64,000 bases of DNA from positions 10,450,967-10,514,966 of the forward strand of contig NC_051091.1 of NCBI RefSeq assembly GCF_901709675.1, read 5' to 3'. This document shows positions 1 through 12,800 of the stretch, piece by piece (positions within the stretch are counted from its first letter, which is position 1; every line of letters begins with the position of its first letter). The DNA is from Syngnathus acus. Lineage: Eukaryota; Chordata; Actinopteri; Syngnathiformes; Syngnathidae. The position numbers and the translations under genes were made by a program. The notes under the pieces are model-generated. The model was not told the DNA's origin. It did not search any database and worked only from the letters and a program-made list of their open reading frames with translations.

Positions 1-803
1 TTAACCAACACAGGAAATGAGGTCGCTGGTACTGTAATTATGTTTTGTGGCTGCTTGGTATGCACACGCACACTCTGTTTATGATGAGTAGAGGTAGCGA
101 AACGTCAAGAGGTGAAGGAAAAGGGGCTTTATTGGATCGGAGATGATCTATCTCTCTGTCATCTTATTCTCTTTTCCCAAGGAAAAAAAAAACAGAATCA
201 TTTTTTTGAAATGAACAGTTATGACATTTAAGGCCTTTTTTTGTTCAAACTCCAAATCGTCTCATCTTTAAAGCATTCAATCTCAAAGTTTCACTCACAA
301 AATGGTCACCAAGGTCTTTAACTGAGATCAGAAGGGAACTGGAATGACCTTGAGCTTGTTGGTCACATCTGATTCAAATGTAGGTCTGCCCTTTGCTTCT
401 AGTGAGTAATGAAGAGATTAGGCTGTCCTGTTAATTGCTGTGTCCTCTTCAAGATAGAACTGGAGGTTCTTCAGAGTTTCTGATTAGTATTCTCGGTGCA
501 CAAACAGCCGGTGGTGGTCGCACTGAATGAGATGTTTCCTCTCCTTGTCTTGCATTCTAGCCACACCGTTTTTTTCCAATTAGATTTTCTTTTTAATGCG
601 CTTTTATTCAGTGCAGCATGTGGAGATGAATGAAGAAAAAAAACGAGAGTCGTGCTCAGTCGACATCGGCCTGTCGCTGAGTTTAGCTTTCATTATGATC
701 GATTTGATTTCATTCTCCATGCAAACAGCAAATGTTTGTTTTTGTGGCAATGCAATACAACATCTGATTTGATGACTTATTTCCTCCTGTATGGCTCCAT
801 CAG
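1..803. other. intron sequence upstream of the first visible syn2 exon
   Basis: No coding exon is recognisable here. The sequence is AT-rich and ends in a pyrimidine-containing stretch followed by an AG at 802-803, which serves as acceptor for the first syn2 exon in the window. The synapsin A, B and early C domain exon(s) must lie before position 1. Short open frames in this stretch show no resemblance to the missing synapsin N-terminus. Confidence 0.6.
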
Positions 804-3800
804 ATCCTTTAGGCCAGACTTTGTCTTGGTGCGCCAACACGCCTTCAGCATGGCCCAGAACGAAGACTTTCGAAACCTAATCATCGGTCTGAAGTATGCC
901 GGAATTCCCTCCGTCAATTCGCTGGACTCCATCTACAACCTCTGCGACAAACCTTGGGCTGTGAGTCACTTTCATAGCCTTAATTTGGCAGAAATAAAAG
1001 CATAAAAAATTGTGTGTCATGTGGAGTTAGAGTAATGTCAATGAAATTTTGTTATCAAGCCGCTATGCCTTGAAGCAATTGGAACAAAATGGTATTAGCG
1101 GAAACTAGCAGAGGCACCACTAGCGTAATTTGCTGTCTAAACGGGCTGCTGAAGTGATTAAAATCAAAATTAAACATTAAATTGCTTCCCAAACCCGTGA
1201 GTGTAGCCGCTTTAGAGTGCCTTCATGTGCCTGCACATGACACAGAGACAGACGGAAAACGGAGGAGATTTTCTTTAAGTAAGACTTGACAGCTAGCATG
1301 TGGACAGGGGCTATGTTGCCATTTTGGATCATTTGCGCCAAGCATCAACCAAAAAAAAAATCGAATGTCATTGTGAGCCCAGATTTGTCTTAACAAAAAA
1401 CTTGAAACTATGTGTTAAAATTTCAATTTGTATTTGGATAAACTAATAATAATATAGGGTTCAAGTTCCAAACATTATAAATTCCTATCATGTAAATAGT
1501 TCATGTTTTTTTTTTCTTATGAATTTGCTATTTGAAAAATGTGTGTTAAAGTTAAGTGTTAAAGTTGCAAACATTATAAATGCCTAGTATGTAAATAGTT
1601 CCTCATCATGTTTTTTTCATGAGTTTTTCTATTTGATTAATTTGTGTTTTCCTTCACTCACCAGTTTTCCCAGTTGATCACCAATCAAAAGAGGCTGGGT
1701 GCTGACAAATTCCCTGTGATTGATCAAACGTTCTACCCCAATTACAAGGACATGGTGAGCATTTCTACTTTTTTTGTCGGGGGGTGTAATGATTTTGCAT
1801 CCTCTTATTTCTTGCTGTCACTGCAACCACAAAAACTTTTCAGCTTTAAAGTCATATTTTCTATTCTATTGTAGAACTCGAAGAAGTGTGTTAGACGACA
1901 ATCCATTTAAACATTTTATATACAATCTTTTTTTTGGTACATGAAAATACAAAAAAAGAAAACCTCACACCACTATTTCGACAAAAACAAACATAAATAC
2001 AAATCTGCAACAATTTCTTCAGTATAAAACATGCAGTGCTTCATGACACTAACACCGTACAGTTTATCATCATTATTGTGTGTTAATTATTAATACATAC
2101 CAAACAAAATCATGCAACAATCATATATATTTGTAAAATGAGCTTATTGTGTTGTAATACTTGATTGGTGGCTTGGGCTTGATAGAGTAGCTGATTAGGT
2201 AGTTTAATTTGTGCTAATTAATATCTTTTGTGTTACAATTTAAATAGCAAACTAAGTGAAATTAAAAGATGTTGAATAAGTCGCGTCTAGCTATCAAAGT
2301 AAAAGTCTGTAATTTCTAACATTTTAAGGCTGAAGTCATTATTTACAATCACCAGAGCGGTTTTCGTACATAATTTTGATTTTTTTTATATGCAGTCTAT
2401 ATTCATTTGCATGGGGGCAGTTCCATCGTAGTGGTAAGTAATACGAGTCTGGCACTAATTGTGGCCCACGTGTGATTTCCCCGAGCAGAATGCTTGACGT
2501 TTTTATATTAATAATAACTATGCTGTCAAACGGAACGTGTTAACTGTCAGCCTCATGCAAATGATGGCTCTGAGGTAATTTATTTGCGTGTGATTTTTTT
2601 TCAGCAGCTGTTCCATCAGCGACTATAGTAATTTACGAAAATATTGTTTTTTTTTCCCCAAAAGCTCTCCGGTATTATTGAGTGCTGAGCTGACAATAAG
2701 TGTTTTAAATATTCAAAAATATACCGGGTGCAATTAAGCCAAATAGTTGGCAAGTGTTTTTCTCCGATTTTCTGGACCAGCTGAAGAGACTTAAGCAGCC
2801 TGCCAAAGAGACAGAAAATAATCCAGCCGAGAGGTCATAAAAGGATGTAATGTTTTTTCTGCAACAGGAAATTTCCTTTTTTTAATGTTGGCTATTCGGA
2901 ATAAGTCGGATAAAAAGTCTTGCAAAGCAAAGTGCATTAGGGCTTTTTCATAAGGCTTGTCAAGCTGTGATCTTATCGAAGCATTTTGAAGTACAGTGTA
3001 TTGTAAATCTGTGTTAAATTAGTACTTAATAAAATAGACGAAGCATTTTAAATTGTCAACTAAAATGGGATTTCTTCAGCATTTGTAACCAGCTGGTCCG
3101 CCTGGTAAAAAAGAGATAGGAGAGTATAACCAGAAGCGAGCAGATTGTTGTTAAAAACAAAATTGTTACCTTAAACTAAAGGCTTTAATAGCTTTAGTAG
3201 CTTCATAAGGCATATCACCTGCTTTGACCATTCCAAGCGTTTTAGTTTCTACTTAAATTGGTGTAGTTAACTACAACAAATTTTTAGCAGCGAGCATTGT
3301 GTTATTTGTAGAAAATGACTGTTAAAGATTCTGTGAGCGTAGAAATTTAGCTGAGTCATAAGATATCACAAAGAGCTACTAAAGGAGAAGAATCATTTGA
3401 GTCTATTCTAAATTATTGTGTGATGTCTTCTTTTTCCAATGAGCATTTAAGCAGTAGCATTTTTAACAAGCTGGTCTTTAGACATTTTGCAGCAGAGACC
3501 ACCAAAGCATCCACTTAGTTTGCGTCAGGAACTTTTGATGTTGTGAAATGAAGCAACATTTTTAAAACAGCTTTGTAAACAGTTGTTGCTATGTTAAGCA
3601 TAAGCATCCACATTTGAGCTATTAAGCCAAAGCAGGACATCCCTCTGACTGGAGGTGTCACATGGGTCAGATGGAGATGGAATCTTGAGTCAGTCAAGGG
3701 TCGGTCATGTCCAGGAAGTCTTTCTCGGGGGCGTGGCCACCCCTGTACCAGCCGCAGGTTGTGTCGGAGCGCCGAATGCACGCGTACTGCCGTGCCTGCT

Positions 3801-6800
3801 CGCCATTAAGGCTGTTATCCAGCAACCAGTCCGTCCACAAGCATTCGTTTTCTCCTGTGGACACGCACGGCACCGTGTAGCACACGTTGATCTGCCGAGA
3901 AAAGGGCCTTTTTAACTAAATGTTGTGAAAACGTGATGGTGATGATGCTTTCTAAAGTGGTCAGAGAGAATTTCTTTCGTTAGACTTGGCTGCTTTGTTA
4001 TGTGGTATTCCACAGGGTTCAATTTCGGGGCTCCTGCTGTTTTTATTGTGTCTGCTTCCCAAGATACATTTTCCGTCTTATTTTTCTTCTATGGCGTTTG
4101 TTCAGCATTGTTTTAGTGTTTTATAGTATTTACTGCTTTAGTCATGATAATGTATTGCTTTAATGGTATTTGTTTTTTTCTGACTCATTTTTACTCCATG
4201 TGAAATATTTTGTATGGAGTAGTGTCTTCTGAGACGTTTTACAACATTGTGATAATGATCACAAAACTATCTAATTGTTGTTGTTTTTTTGCAGTGCTAC
4301 CAAGTGATTTTATGGAAGAATCACATTTTACGAAAAATACTTTTTACTCAGTTTTTGTTTCCTGCGCCAAAGACAGATATGAATATTTATGCTGAAAGAA
4401 TGAAAAATCCTGGCTCACTCTGCATTCACAGCCCATCTGGTATCTGTAGTTGAGATTCTTCCTTTGTGAGAGTGATAAATTGTCCCAGGACTCCACCAGG
4501 TCACACTGGCCAATGGAAAGTCGCCCGTCACTCCACATACTTCCTGTTTAGTCAGATAGGAAAATCTGATGCGATCATTTCATAATAGGCACAAAAAATT
4601 GCAATGTAGATACCTGAAAGCAGATATCCCGCTTTATTGTTAGAGTCTAATTTAACTCCACACAGCGAGGAGAAGACTGGAGTGTACACATACTGGATAT
4701 CCTTGGCCTTGTCGAACCCTTTAAACATCTGCACATTTGAAAAAGATGCAGGAGAGGGTCAGGGTTATAATGCAATATAAATATTATTTGACCGTTTTTT
4801 GTTTATTCTGAATTGGTGCATGAGATGTAATCCAGCCAAAGGCAAATACTTTTCTGCCACAATTTTGATTGCTTGCAATTTTCAGGGTCACTAAATAAAT
4901 GCTTCATCCCCTGAAGCCAGTTTGAATTGGCAACGTGGAATTTGTTAGTATGTGAGTAGGTCCACAAAAAAAGTCTGAAGAACCCATGCTCGAGAAGTCG
5001 TTTTGACTTTAAGAGGGCATTTCAATCAGGGTTATTTTTCCCATTTCCGGAGGTCCGCCCAAAGTGAACGAGAAACGTTGTCCGATTGCTACTAAATTAA
5101 AACCACTTGTACTTGACAGATAGGCGACTCTAAATTTGGGGTGGAAATAACTTTATGTGTGGATGGAGCATGGTGGCAAAGAGTGGTAATTTGCCATAAA
5201 GCCCCACACTGTCTTGTGGTTTGCCACAATCCATTGTGTTTTATATCCAGACAGACTTTCTAGTCTATTTCGACAGGGTATGCAACAACGGACCAATTAA
5301 TCTACAAATCTGATGTGCTGTCTGAAGTTTTATACAGTCCTATAAAGAAGGTATTGTCACATAAGCACAGACTAGTCTGAGACGCATCTCACCTTGATCA
5401 TCTTTATTTCATATTGGATCATCTTCATGTAGGGGGAGGAGCTGTTGCTAGGCGACACAATCTTCTCCCCAGCAATCTTTGCTCTGATCACTGTCAGAAA
5501 AAAAAATGTGACTGGACTTCGAATAAGGTGTAAAAATAAAGTGTTATTTACATGCACACACAAAAATCCCTTTCACTAGTCCTCGCTTACAAGCTGCCCA
5601 TTGTCTTTTCTTCTTGCTCGACACAAAACAACACCTCTAAATGGTGTGCTGATAATGGGAAAAACTGGCTTCATCTAACACCAGGAGATGGACCAGTGGC
5701 AGTCTGGTGTCTCTATGAAAAAAATATATATATAATCGATACCCATCCCTCACCCAAGCAGATGGTCTATAAAGACATGCTGCATATCTATAACACTGCA
5801 ATATAAATCTTTTATTGGTGATGAAACGCAGACTGCATTAGAACAACTGAAGCAGCAAAGTGGAAAAAAAAAAAAACTGCATTAGTCTCAAGTATTTGTT
5901 TTATGTGGCTTTGCTTACATGCAACATCAGTTGTTGTCATATTAGTCATAGGGAAATTTATTGAGCGATGGTTTGTCAATAAGATTATCTTGTCGTTGAG
6001 CAGTGAAGGCAGTACATGACAAAGAAAGGTTATTTCTATATATGTTTGCGAAAATTATACTGCCCTCCACTGGCCCGGCATACCTATTACAGTAATTTAA
6101 TGGCACCTCTTCAACCGTAATATGATATCACTGCAAAAAGGCGACTGCTCTGCTCACTTAGCCACCCTTCTAAAAGAACCTCAAAATAGTCTTTGGCAAA
6201 TTAGCTGGCCTACTTAAATCTCTTGTGAGTGCGATAATGGCTCGATGCCATCTGTTAATGGTAAGCGCGTTGCTATGTGTACAGATCAAATGGTTGGCAG
6301 CTTTGGCTGCAACCAAATATGGAGGAGCTGGAAAGATTCTTCAAGCAATTAGACCCCCCCCAAAAAATAGAGGTGGAACATGCTTTTCAATCAGTGTAAA
6401 TGAGTGGATTTATTATGTGCAGGTATCCCAAGCCTTAAGAGTTGTCCCTCTTTCAGGGAAAATGTGCCTTTGGCTATTTTATGGGCCTTTTACCAGACAG
6501 GCATGATACATTTCAAAATAACACATTTAAAAAAAAAAAACTTTTGCACTTATAAAATGGAGTTGACATCTAGGCAGCTACCAGTAGCGGTCACCATTAA
6601 TTCAGGCCAGTTTACTTTGCTGCCTTAATGGGCTGCCCAGACAGGAAGTAAACAACCAGGGCTTCCATGTTGACTATTCTAAACTTCTTATTTCCAGGTC
6701 AGAGTAGTTTGCTGCGTAAACAAGCTGCCACACAGAGTAAAAGAGGAACCAAACGGGCCGAGGTTTGATGTGGGATCATTGTAAACAAATGCAGTTTAGC

Positions 6801-9800
6801 CTCAGATTAAAATGTTGTACAAGACTATTCCGAACCAATATCCTTATTTTTTAGTCTCGCAACAACATAATATTGCAAACTTAAACCATGAGAACTGATG
6901 TAGTAAAAAACATCCCTCGGCCCAGATGAATCGGCACCCTTGTCATTCTCACAAAGCTGCACTGTCAGTGGTCTTTCACACTGATATTGTTAGTATGCAG
7001 AACATTGGGCCAAGTCTATAGACATGGAAATGAAGTGGAAGGAAGGGGAGAGCGATGGAGTAAGCTGCCCTGGCCTCTGTCCAGCACACACACACTCACT
7101 CACTAACACACACATGGACATAGCTTGGGAATCTTTCAACGTTTGTACAGATGGGATATTAGTCAGATGTTCGGCTTTATTCAAAAGTCTCACCGACTCT
7201 CACGACTTAATCGGGTCAACCGAAGGCCGCCATTCAACAAAACAACCAGGATAGTGGAACTACTAAATAAATGTGTTTCCCTTTAATAAATTGTTGTGTG
7301 TGCTTTGAGTAATGACTTGGCAACTTGACAAAACTTTGGAGGCACATTGAAATGACTTATCTCAAGCGTTTGTGGAGCACAATCAGATTCATCGTTTATT
7401 CCATCGTAATGGAAGGATAAGAGTTTTTAGACCACATGTATGTATTTTTATCAGGAGCATAAATGAGCATGAAACTGGGATTTATCGCAATTAGACTTTT
7501 TTGTACACAATGTGTTGCTTCAAATGACATTACAGTACAATTTTCTGTGTAATTCTCAATGGACAATTAACAGGGTTGAGTTTAGGTCGAGGCGTCGATA
7601 AATTTGACTGACCGGTAAGAAGTCGTTTGGTTCCTAAAAATTCAAACGTGCTGAAGTTGCGACCATTTAAATTTGTATAATGTTTTGGCAGCCGAGTTCA
7701 TGGTTTGTTTGGTTGGTTTGTCAATCATATGGAATTAAATCGTATTCAGAACACAATTAAATCTCCCTCAGATAAATCTATCAAATTCTAATACGTCTTA
7801 ATTGCCGTGAATTGCACGTATCATTAACATTCATATTGCTGTCTCCAACCTGCCAATGATCTTCTATGAGATTCAAGTTTATGCTTCATCTTGTTTGCGT
7901 CTTAATGAGCATTCACAGCTTCATATATTATCGTTTATTTGTTTATAAAAAGTGTCATGTTAAATAGGTCGCGGCAGATACAATCCAAATCAGTTTTTAT
8001 TTCTCGTCAAGCACGGTGGCTACAACCAAAAAGTGTTTTCGTATCATTCATCTTCCCGTCCACCCCACAGTGCATTTCCTCATTATATAAAGATGTCATG
8101 TGATCAAGTGCTGATTTATTTGGCTTCCATCAATCATGAAGATACTAAAAAAAAAATGAAATAAATAAAAATACATAATCTCTCTCGCTCTCTCTTTCTC
8201 TCGCCCTCTCTCTCTCTCTTCTGTGCTCTCATAACCTACATCCAATTTGAGCCTGAGCACAGTTTTTTAAAAGCAGCTCTCAGCCTGGATTTTGCAACAC
8301 ATTTTGACCTTTTGACAGATACACAAGCTTTCTGGTGAAGCCAAGTACTCAGCGGTGTTGATTTTGGCATGTGCTGAGACAAAAAAGAAGAAAAACGAAA
8401 GAAGGGGGATTATGAAAGCTAGGCAACTGCATAAGCAGAAGTAGGCCAAGCTATTTGGCACTTTTATAGGATTTATTCTTATGTGACAAATCAGACAGTT
8501 ATTTGATCACATGGTTGTGTTTCTTGCAATACTGTTGACCTTTGGAGCATTTTACAATCAATTGAATATTACACTGATGAGTCAATTTATAAGTGTTAAA
8601 TGGTGGAAAATGTATCTAAAAAAAGTGGCAAAATACTAAAATGTTTGGTGATATTTTTTAAGCCGCCTGTTGTTGTTAGTGGTTTTTAAGACAACCTTAA
8701 GTAATCATTTTTAAAAAAAAAATACTTCATCCCCTGTAAAATACTAAGCAAAAACACAATTTACCTTGCAAAAATAAGAGTAGGTTTTTTTTCAATTAGG
8801 ATGGAAATGCTTGCATTCAACATTTCTCTTTTGCAAAAATAAATGAAATGTTTGGGACAAAACTCAGACACACTTGAATCTCAGTAAGTAAAATATTGCA
8901 ACAACGCCAACGAGCTCTTAAGACTCCCCTTGGTGATGTGTGTTTTCCTTCTCTCTAATTGGGCTCAGAAGACAAATCATCAGCAAAAGAGTCTGAAGTC
9001 TAAGGAGTGTTTTTCCAATTTTCTGCCTGAGCAGTAAACTAATGGTCTTCAACTCACCCGTCTCGGCGCTGCAGAAGAGCTGCTGTGGGTGAGCTGGGTG
9101 GCAGCTGCATGCGTCCACAACCGTGCCCGCTCCCAGCAAGAGGAGCACCCAGAGCCCCAGACGCACACTCCTCTCGTGGGACACGGCCATGATCAAACTC
9201 CCGCTGGCTCCCACGGCTTAAACAAAGCCTGTGCGATCCCCTTGAAGGAAATTCAGACTTGCAGACAAGAGTGGAAGTAGAAAGATGAGCTCCAGTGGGC
9301 CCCGAGTATCAGCAGCTGTGGATAGAAATGATTTCTGAAGAAAAAAGCTGCCACCCCCTCCCTCCCCCCTCTTTCTCACTCTCTCCCTCTCTGGAGACCA
9401 CGACACACGGACAAACTTACAATAGTTGGATCGCCTGGCACTCTGGTCCTGAATGCTGAGAGGGTCGCGCACAGGGAGTCTCTTATGCACTCGACAAGTT
9501 GAGCACAGCCTCCTCAGAAGAAAAAAAACAAGCATCCTTTCCCCTCACTCATTTTGATCTCCCACCGCCTTCTTTGTTCTCTGCGGGCGTCTGTCGGCGT
9601 GTTAATTACCACTGATAATGGAATGATTTGTTTTTAGCTAAAATGGCTGTGCCCTCAGCATGTGCAAGGCGAATGGTAATAATTAAATAGGCGAATGGTA
9701 ATAATTAAATAGATTGATGGATAGAGAGATGGAAACATGGGGAGAAAGGGACAAGTGATCCAAAGCATGCCACATCACATGACAAACAAAAGGTAGGATT

Positions 9801-12800
9801 ATGAAATGTTTTAGATGAAGGATGGATGGAACAAAGGTCAATTTATTTCAGAATCCCCAAGATCCAAACCATACCACAATATGTCAGACAGAAGTAAATC
9901 AGAAAGAATTTCCTACTGCATTATTCACCTGATCACAACCCAATCGAGTATGCATTTCACTTACACAAGGCAAAAGTCAACTGAGCGAGGCCTACAAACA
10001 AGCAAAATGTTTTGAAAACATACAAAGTGAATATTTTATAAAGGCTAAGCCTGATCCCAACCCAATAGCATGTTTTTCACATACCGAAGCCAAGGTCAAC
10101 AAACATGAAGCAAGTAAAATTTCTGAAGAGAATTACTGAAGTCAAAAGGCAGCACAGCCTGCAATCATATTGATTATCTTTTGCACTGTTGTGTTGTTTT
10201 GCAGATGACGACGCCAAATTTCCCGGTGGTGGTAAAGATCGGACACGCCCACTCCGGAATGGGAAAGGCGAGTAATTCTTTAAGATTGACTGGGTTCTTG
10301 TTTTGACATACACCAACGTAGTCTTGTCACGTTGTGATTGTGCAAATGAAGTTGCCGTGTCAACATTCATCCTTGCGCTATCCATCACCGCCGACGGTGT
10401 TAAAATGTTTCACGCATACTAATTCATACACCTCACGTGTTTCTCAGGTCAAAGTGGACAACGTGAGCGACTTCCAGGATATTGCCAGCGTGGTGGCCAT
10501 CACGCAGACCTACTGCACGACGGAGCCGTTTATAGACGCCAAGTACGACATCAGGGTGCAGAAGATTGGTGTTGACTATAAGGCGTACATGTAAGTTCAG
10601 ATCGTTATGATGACATCACACACAATTGGAGCTGACATTCACTAGAAATGTGACCGTGTCCTTCTGTCCTCCTCTTTTAACAGGCGAACATCCATCTCTG
10701 GTAATTGGAAGAGCAACACAGGCTCGGCCATGTTGGAGCAAGTGGCCATGACTGACAAGTGAGAGCAGCGTTAGAAATGCTGTCGTGGGGTGCGATTCGT
10801 TTTGTTATGTCATATTAAGTCAAAATATCCTTTCACGTTGCAGGTATAAATTGTGGGTGGATACCTGCTCCGAGATTTTCGGCGCCTTGGATATCTGCGC
10901 TGTCAAGGCCATATGTGGAAAGGACGGCAATGACTATATCACAGAGGTGAGGGAAACCTTTGTGGGTTTAATCGCACCACTTGAGTATATTTGTATCTTC
11001 TGGCTGGTTGAAAATGTGTGCGCAGTATCAGAGGGAAGAATTTGGTCTTGGAAGATTAAATTTAGCACGCCTGGCCTAATTTATGCCACTGGGACCAATA
11101 GATTGAATGCTTGGGAAAAAAATAATTGAATTTAACCTGCAAAACACAATTTGAATTGATTGTCAAACATTACAGATTTTTTTTTGTCCAGGTTTTAATA
11201 CAGCTCCCATGTGTATTAATAAATTTTCTGAGGCACCTTTGTTTAAATATCCCAAGTATCAAGTATTATAGCACACTTCACACAATAGTTTTGTGTTTTG
11301 TTTACCTTTTCTTCTATTATTTCCTCCTCCATCATTGTGTTTGTTTTTATATCTGTCCACCATCTTATCAAGGGAAGGACAGTGATTATCCCTTTGTGTG
11401 TTCTCAGGTGGTGGGCTCGTCCATGCAGCTGGTCGGCGATCACCAGGCGGAGGATCGCCAGCTCATATCTGAGGTGGTGCTGGCGAAAATGACCCAAGCC
11501 CTTGCTGCCAAGACATCCGCTGTTTCCCGTTCGCCTGCTCGCTCTCCTCAAGGCCAAAAGACGACTGCTGCAGTAGCAGCGCCCCCACAGGTAGAGGGGT
11601 GACACTGCAGACCATTAAGTACAAAAATACATTTTATTTTCCATTCCCTCTGGCTGTTATCCCTTTTTGTTCTTCTCTGCTAGAGTGGAGGTATTAAAGA
11701 CGGACCGATCGATGCAAGCAGAACCACGGGCCAGCGTCCTCAACCTCAAGGTTCTGTGAACACCGCCCTCCATGAATGAATGATCAGTATTGATTTGTAA
11801 ACATTTTCACTCCACGTTATTTCACAGTGGTGTTCAAAATATTGATATTGTGATGCCGGTATTTTTTCCCACGAGACCCTGCTGATACAAATATAGATAA
11901 GACGGTAATGGTGTGATATTTAATATACTGCAAAAGAAAAGAGTGGAAAAAGGTTTGTAGTACATAACAATATTTATGTAGCTGCAGAATGGAAAACTTT
12001 ATTTTGGTGGTGGGTGAAGATAATACTGAAGGAAAAAACAGTAATGCTATTTAATAACAGTGTATTATTGTATATCTCTAACGACAATCATAAGAAACTT
12101 TATTCGAGTTTATAATGTGTCAACAAACGGTGTAGAGATTACCTAAAATAGGTGTTATTTTTCAAATTCAATTTTGCAAATTCAATGTTGGCCGCATTCA
12201 TAATCAGATAACCAATAATGCAAATATCTTTGAAAGAAAACACAGCATACACTGCATTTCTATTCCAGCTGACCTCATATTTATTCTTTTCTATCAGCGC
12301 ACACTGTTCACTTTCAGCATCATCACGCTATACAGTAATTGCGTTTTGCTCCTCCTCATACATCATCTGACTCCCGCAAACAGAATTAGATTTGCAGAGA
12401 CATAAACATAAGTTGGGGGAAACAAATCTAATCAAATGTCATTCTTTTTAACGTTGGCCACGACTTATCTTCATAATTAAAAGTGAAAACTTGAAGCAGT
12501 CATCTTCTGATCTGATGCTTTACTGCCCTCTTCTGGTTTTTACTGTTCAAATACTTTTATTATATTGTTTTTGTTCCGAAAATGGCCACACGGTAAAAAA
12601 AAAAAAAAGGGGGGGGGGGCCATAATTAAGTCATAATAGTATAAGAAACTCCTATTTTTGCTATAATCATACAAAATTAAATAAATAAATAAATGTAATA
12701 GAGTAAATGTTACAGAGTAAATGTAGACAATGTAAAATTAAAGTAAATGTAATTATTTCTTTGTTTATTTTTAGGTGCATCAGTCAAACCACAGAGTGTG

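Larger units (their letters stand above)
1755..10204 (+). other. large syn2 intron hosting timp4; possible regulatory octamers
   Basis: This 8.45 kb intron holds the whole timp4 gene on the other strand. Outside the timp4 exons I see no coding sequence. Two octamer-type motifs lie 143 bp apart in opposite orientation, ATTTGCAT at 2405-2412 and ATGCAAAT at 2555-2562, inside a less repetitive stretch (about 2390-2640) that could be a conserved non-coding element; this is inference only. The rest is AT-rich intron with homopolymer runs and a CT-rich tract near 8180-8220. Confidence 0.45.

Noticed and set aside
9188-9214. Start of timp4 eight codons upstream (giving MGASGSLI before MAVSHERS)
   Set aside because: The upstream codon is GTG, and the ATG at 9190 gives a well-formed 27-residue signal peptide.
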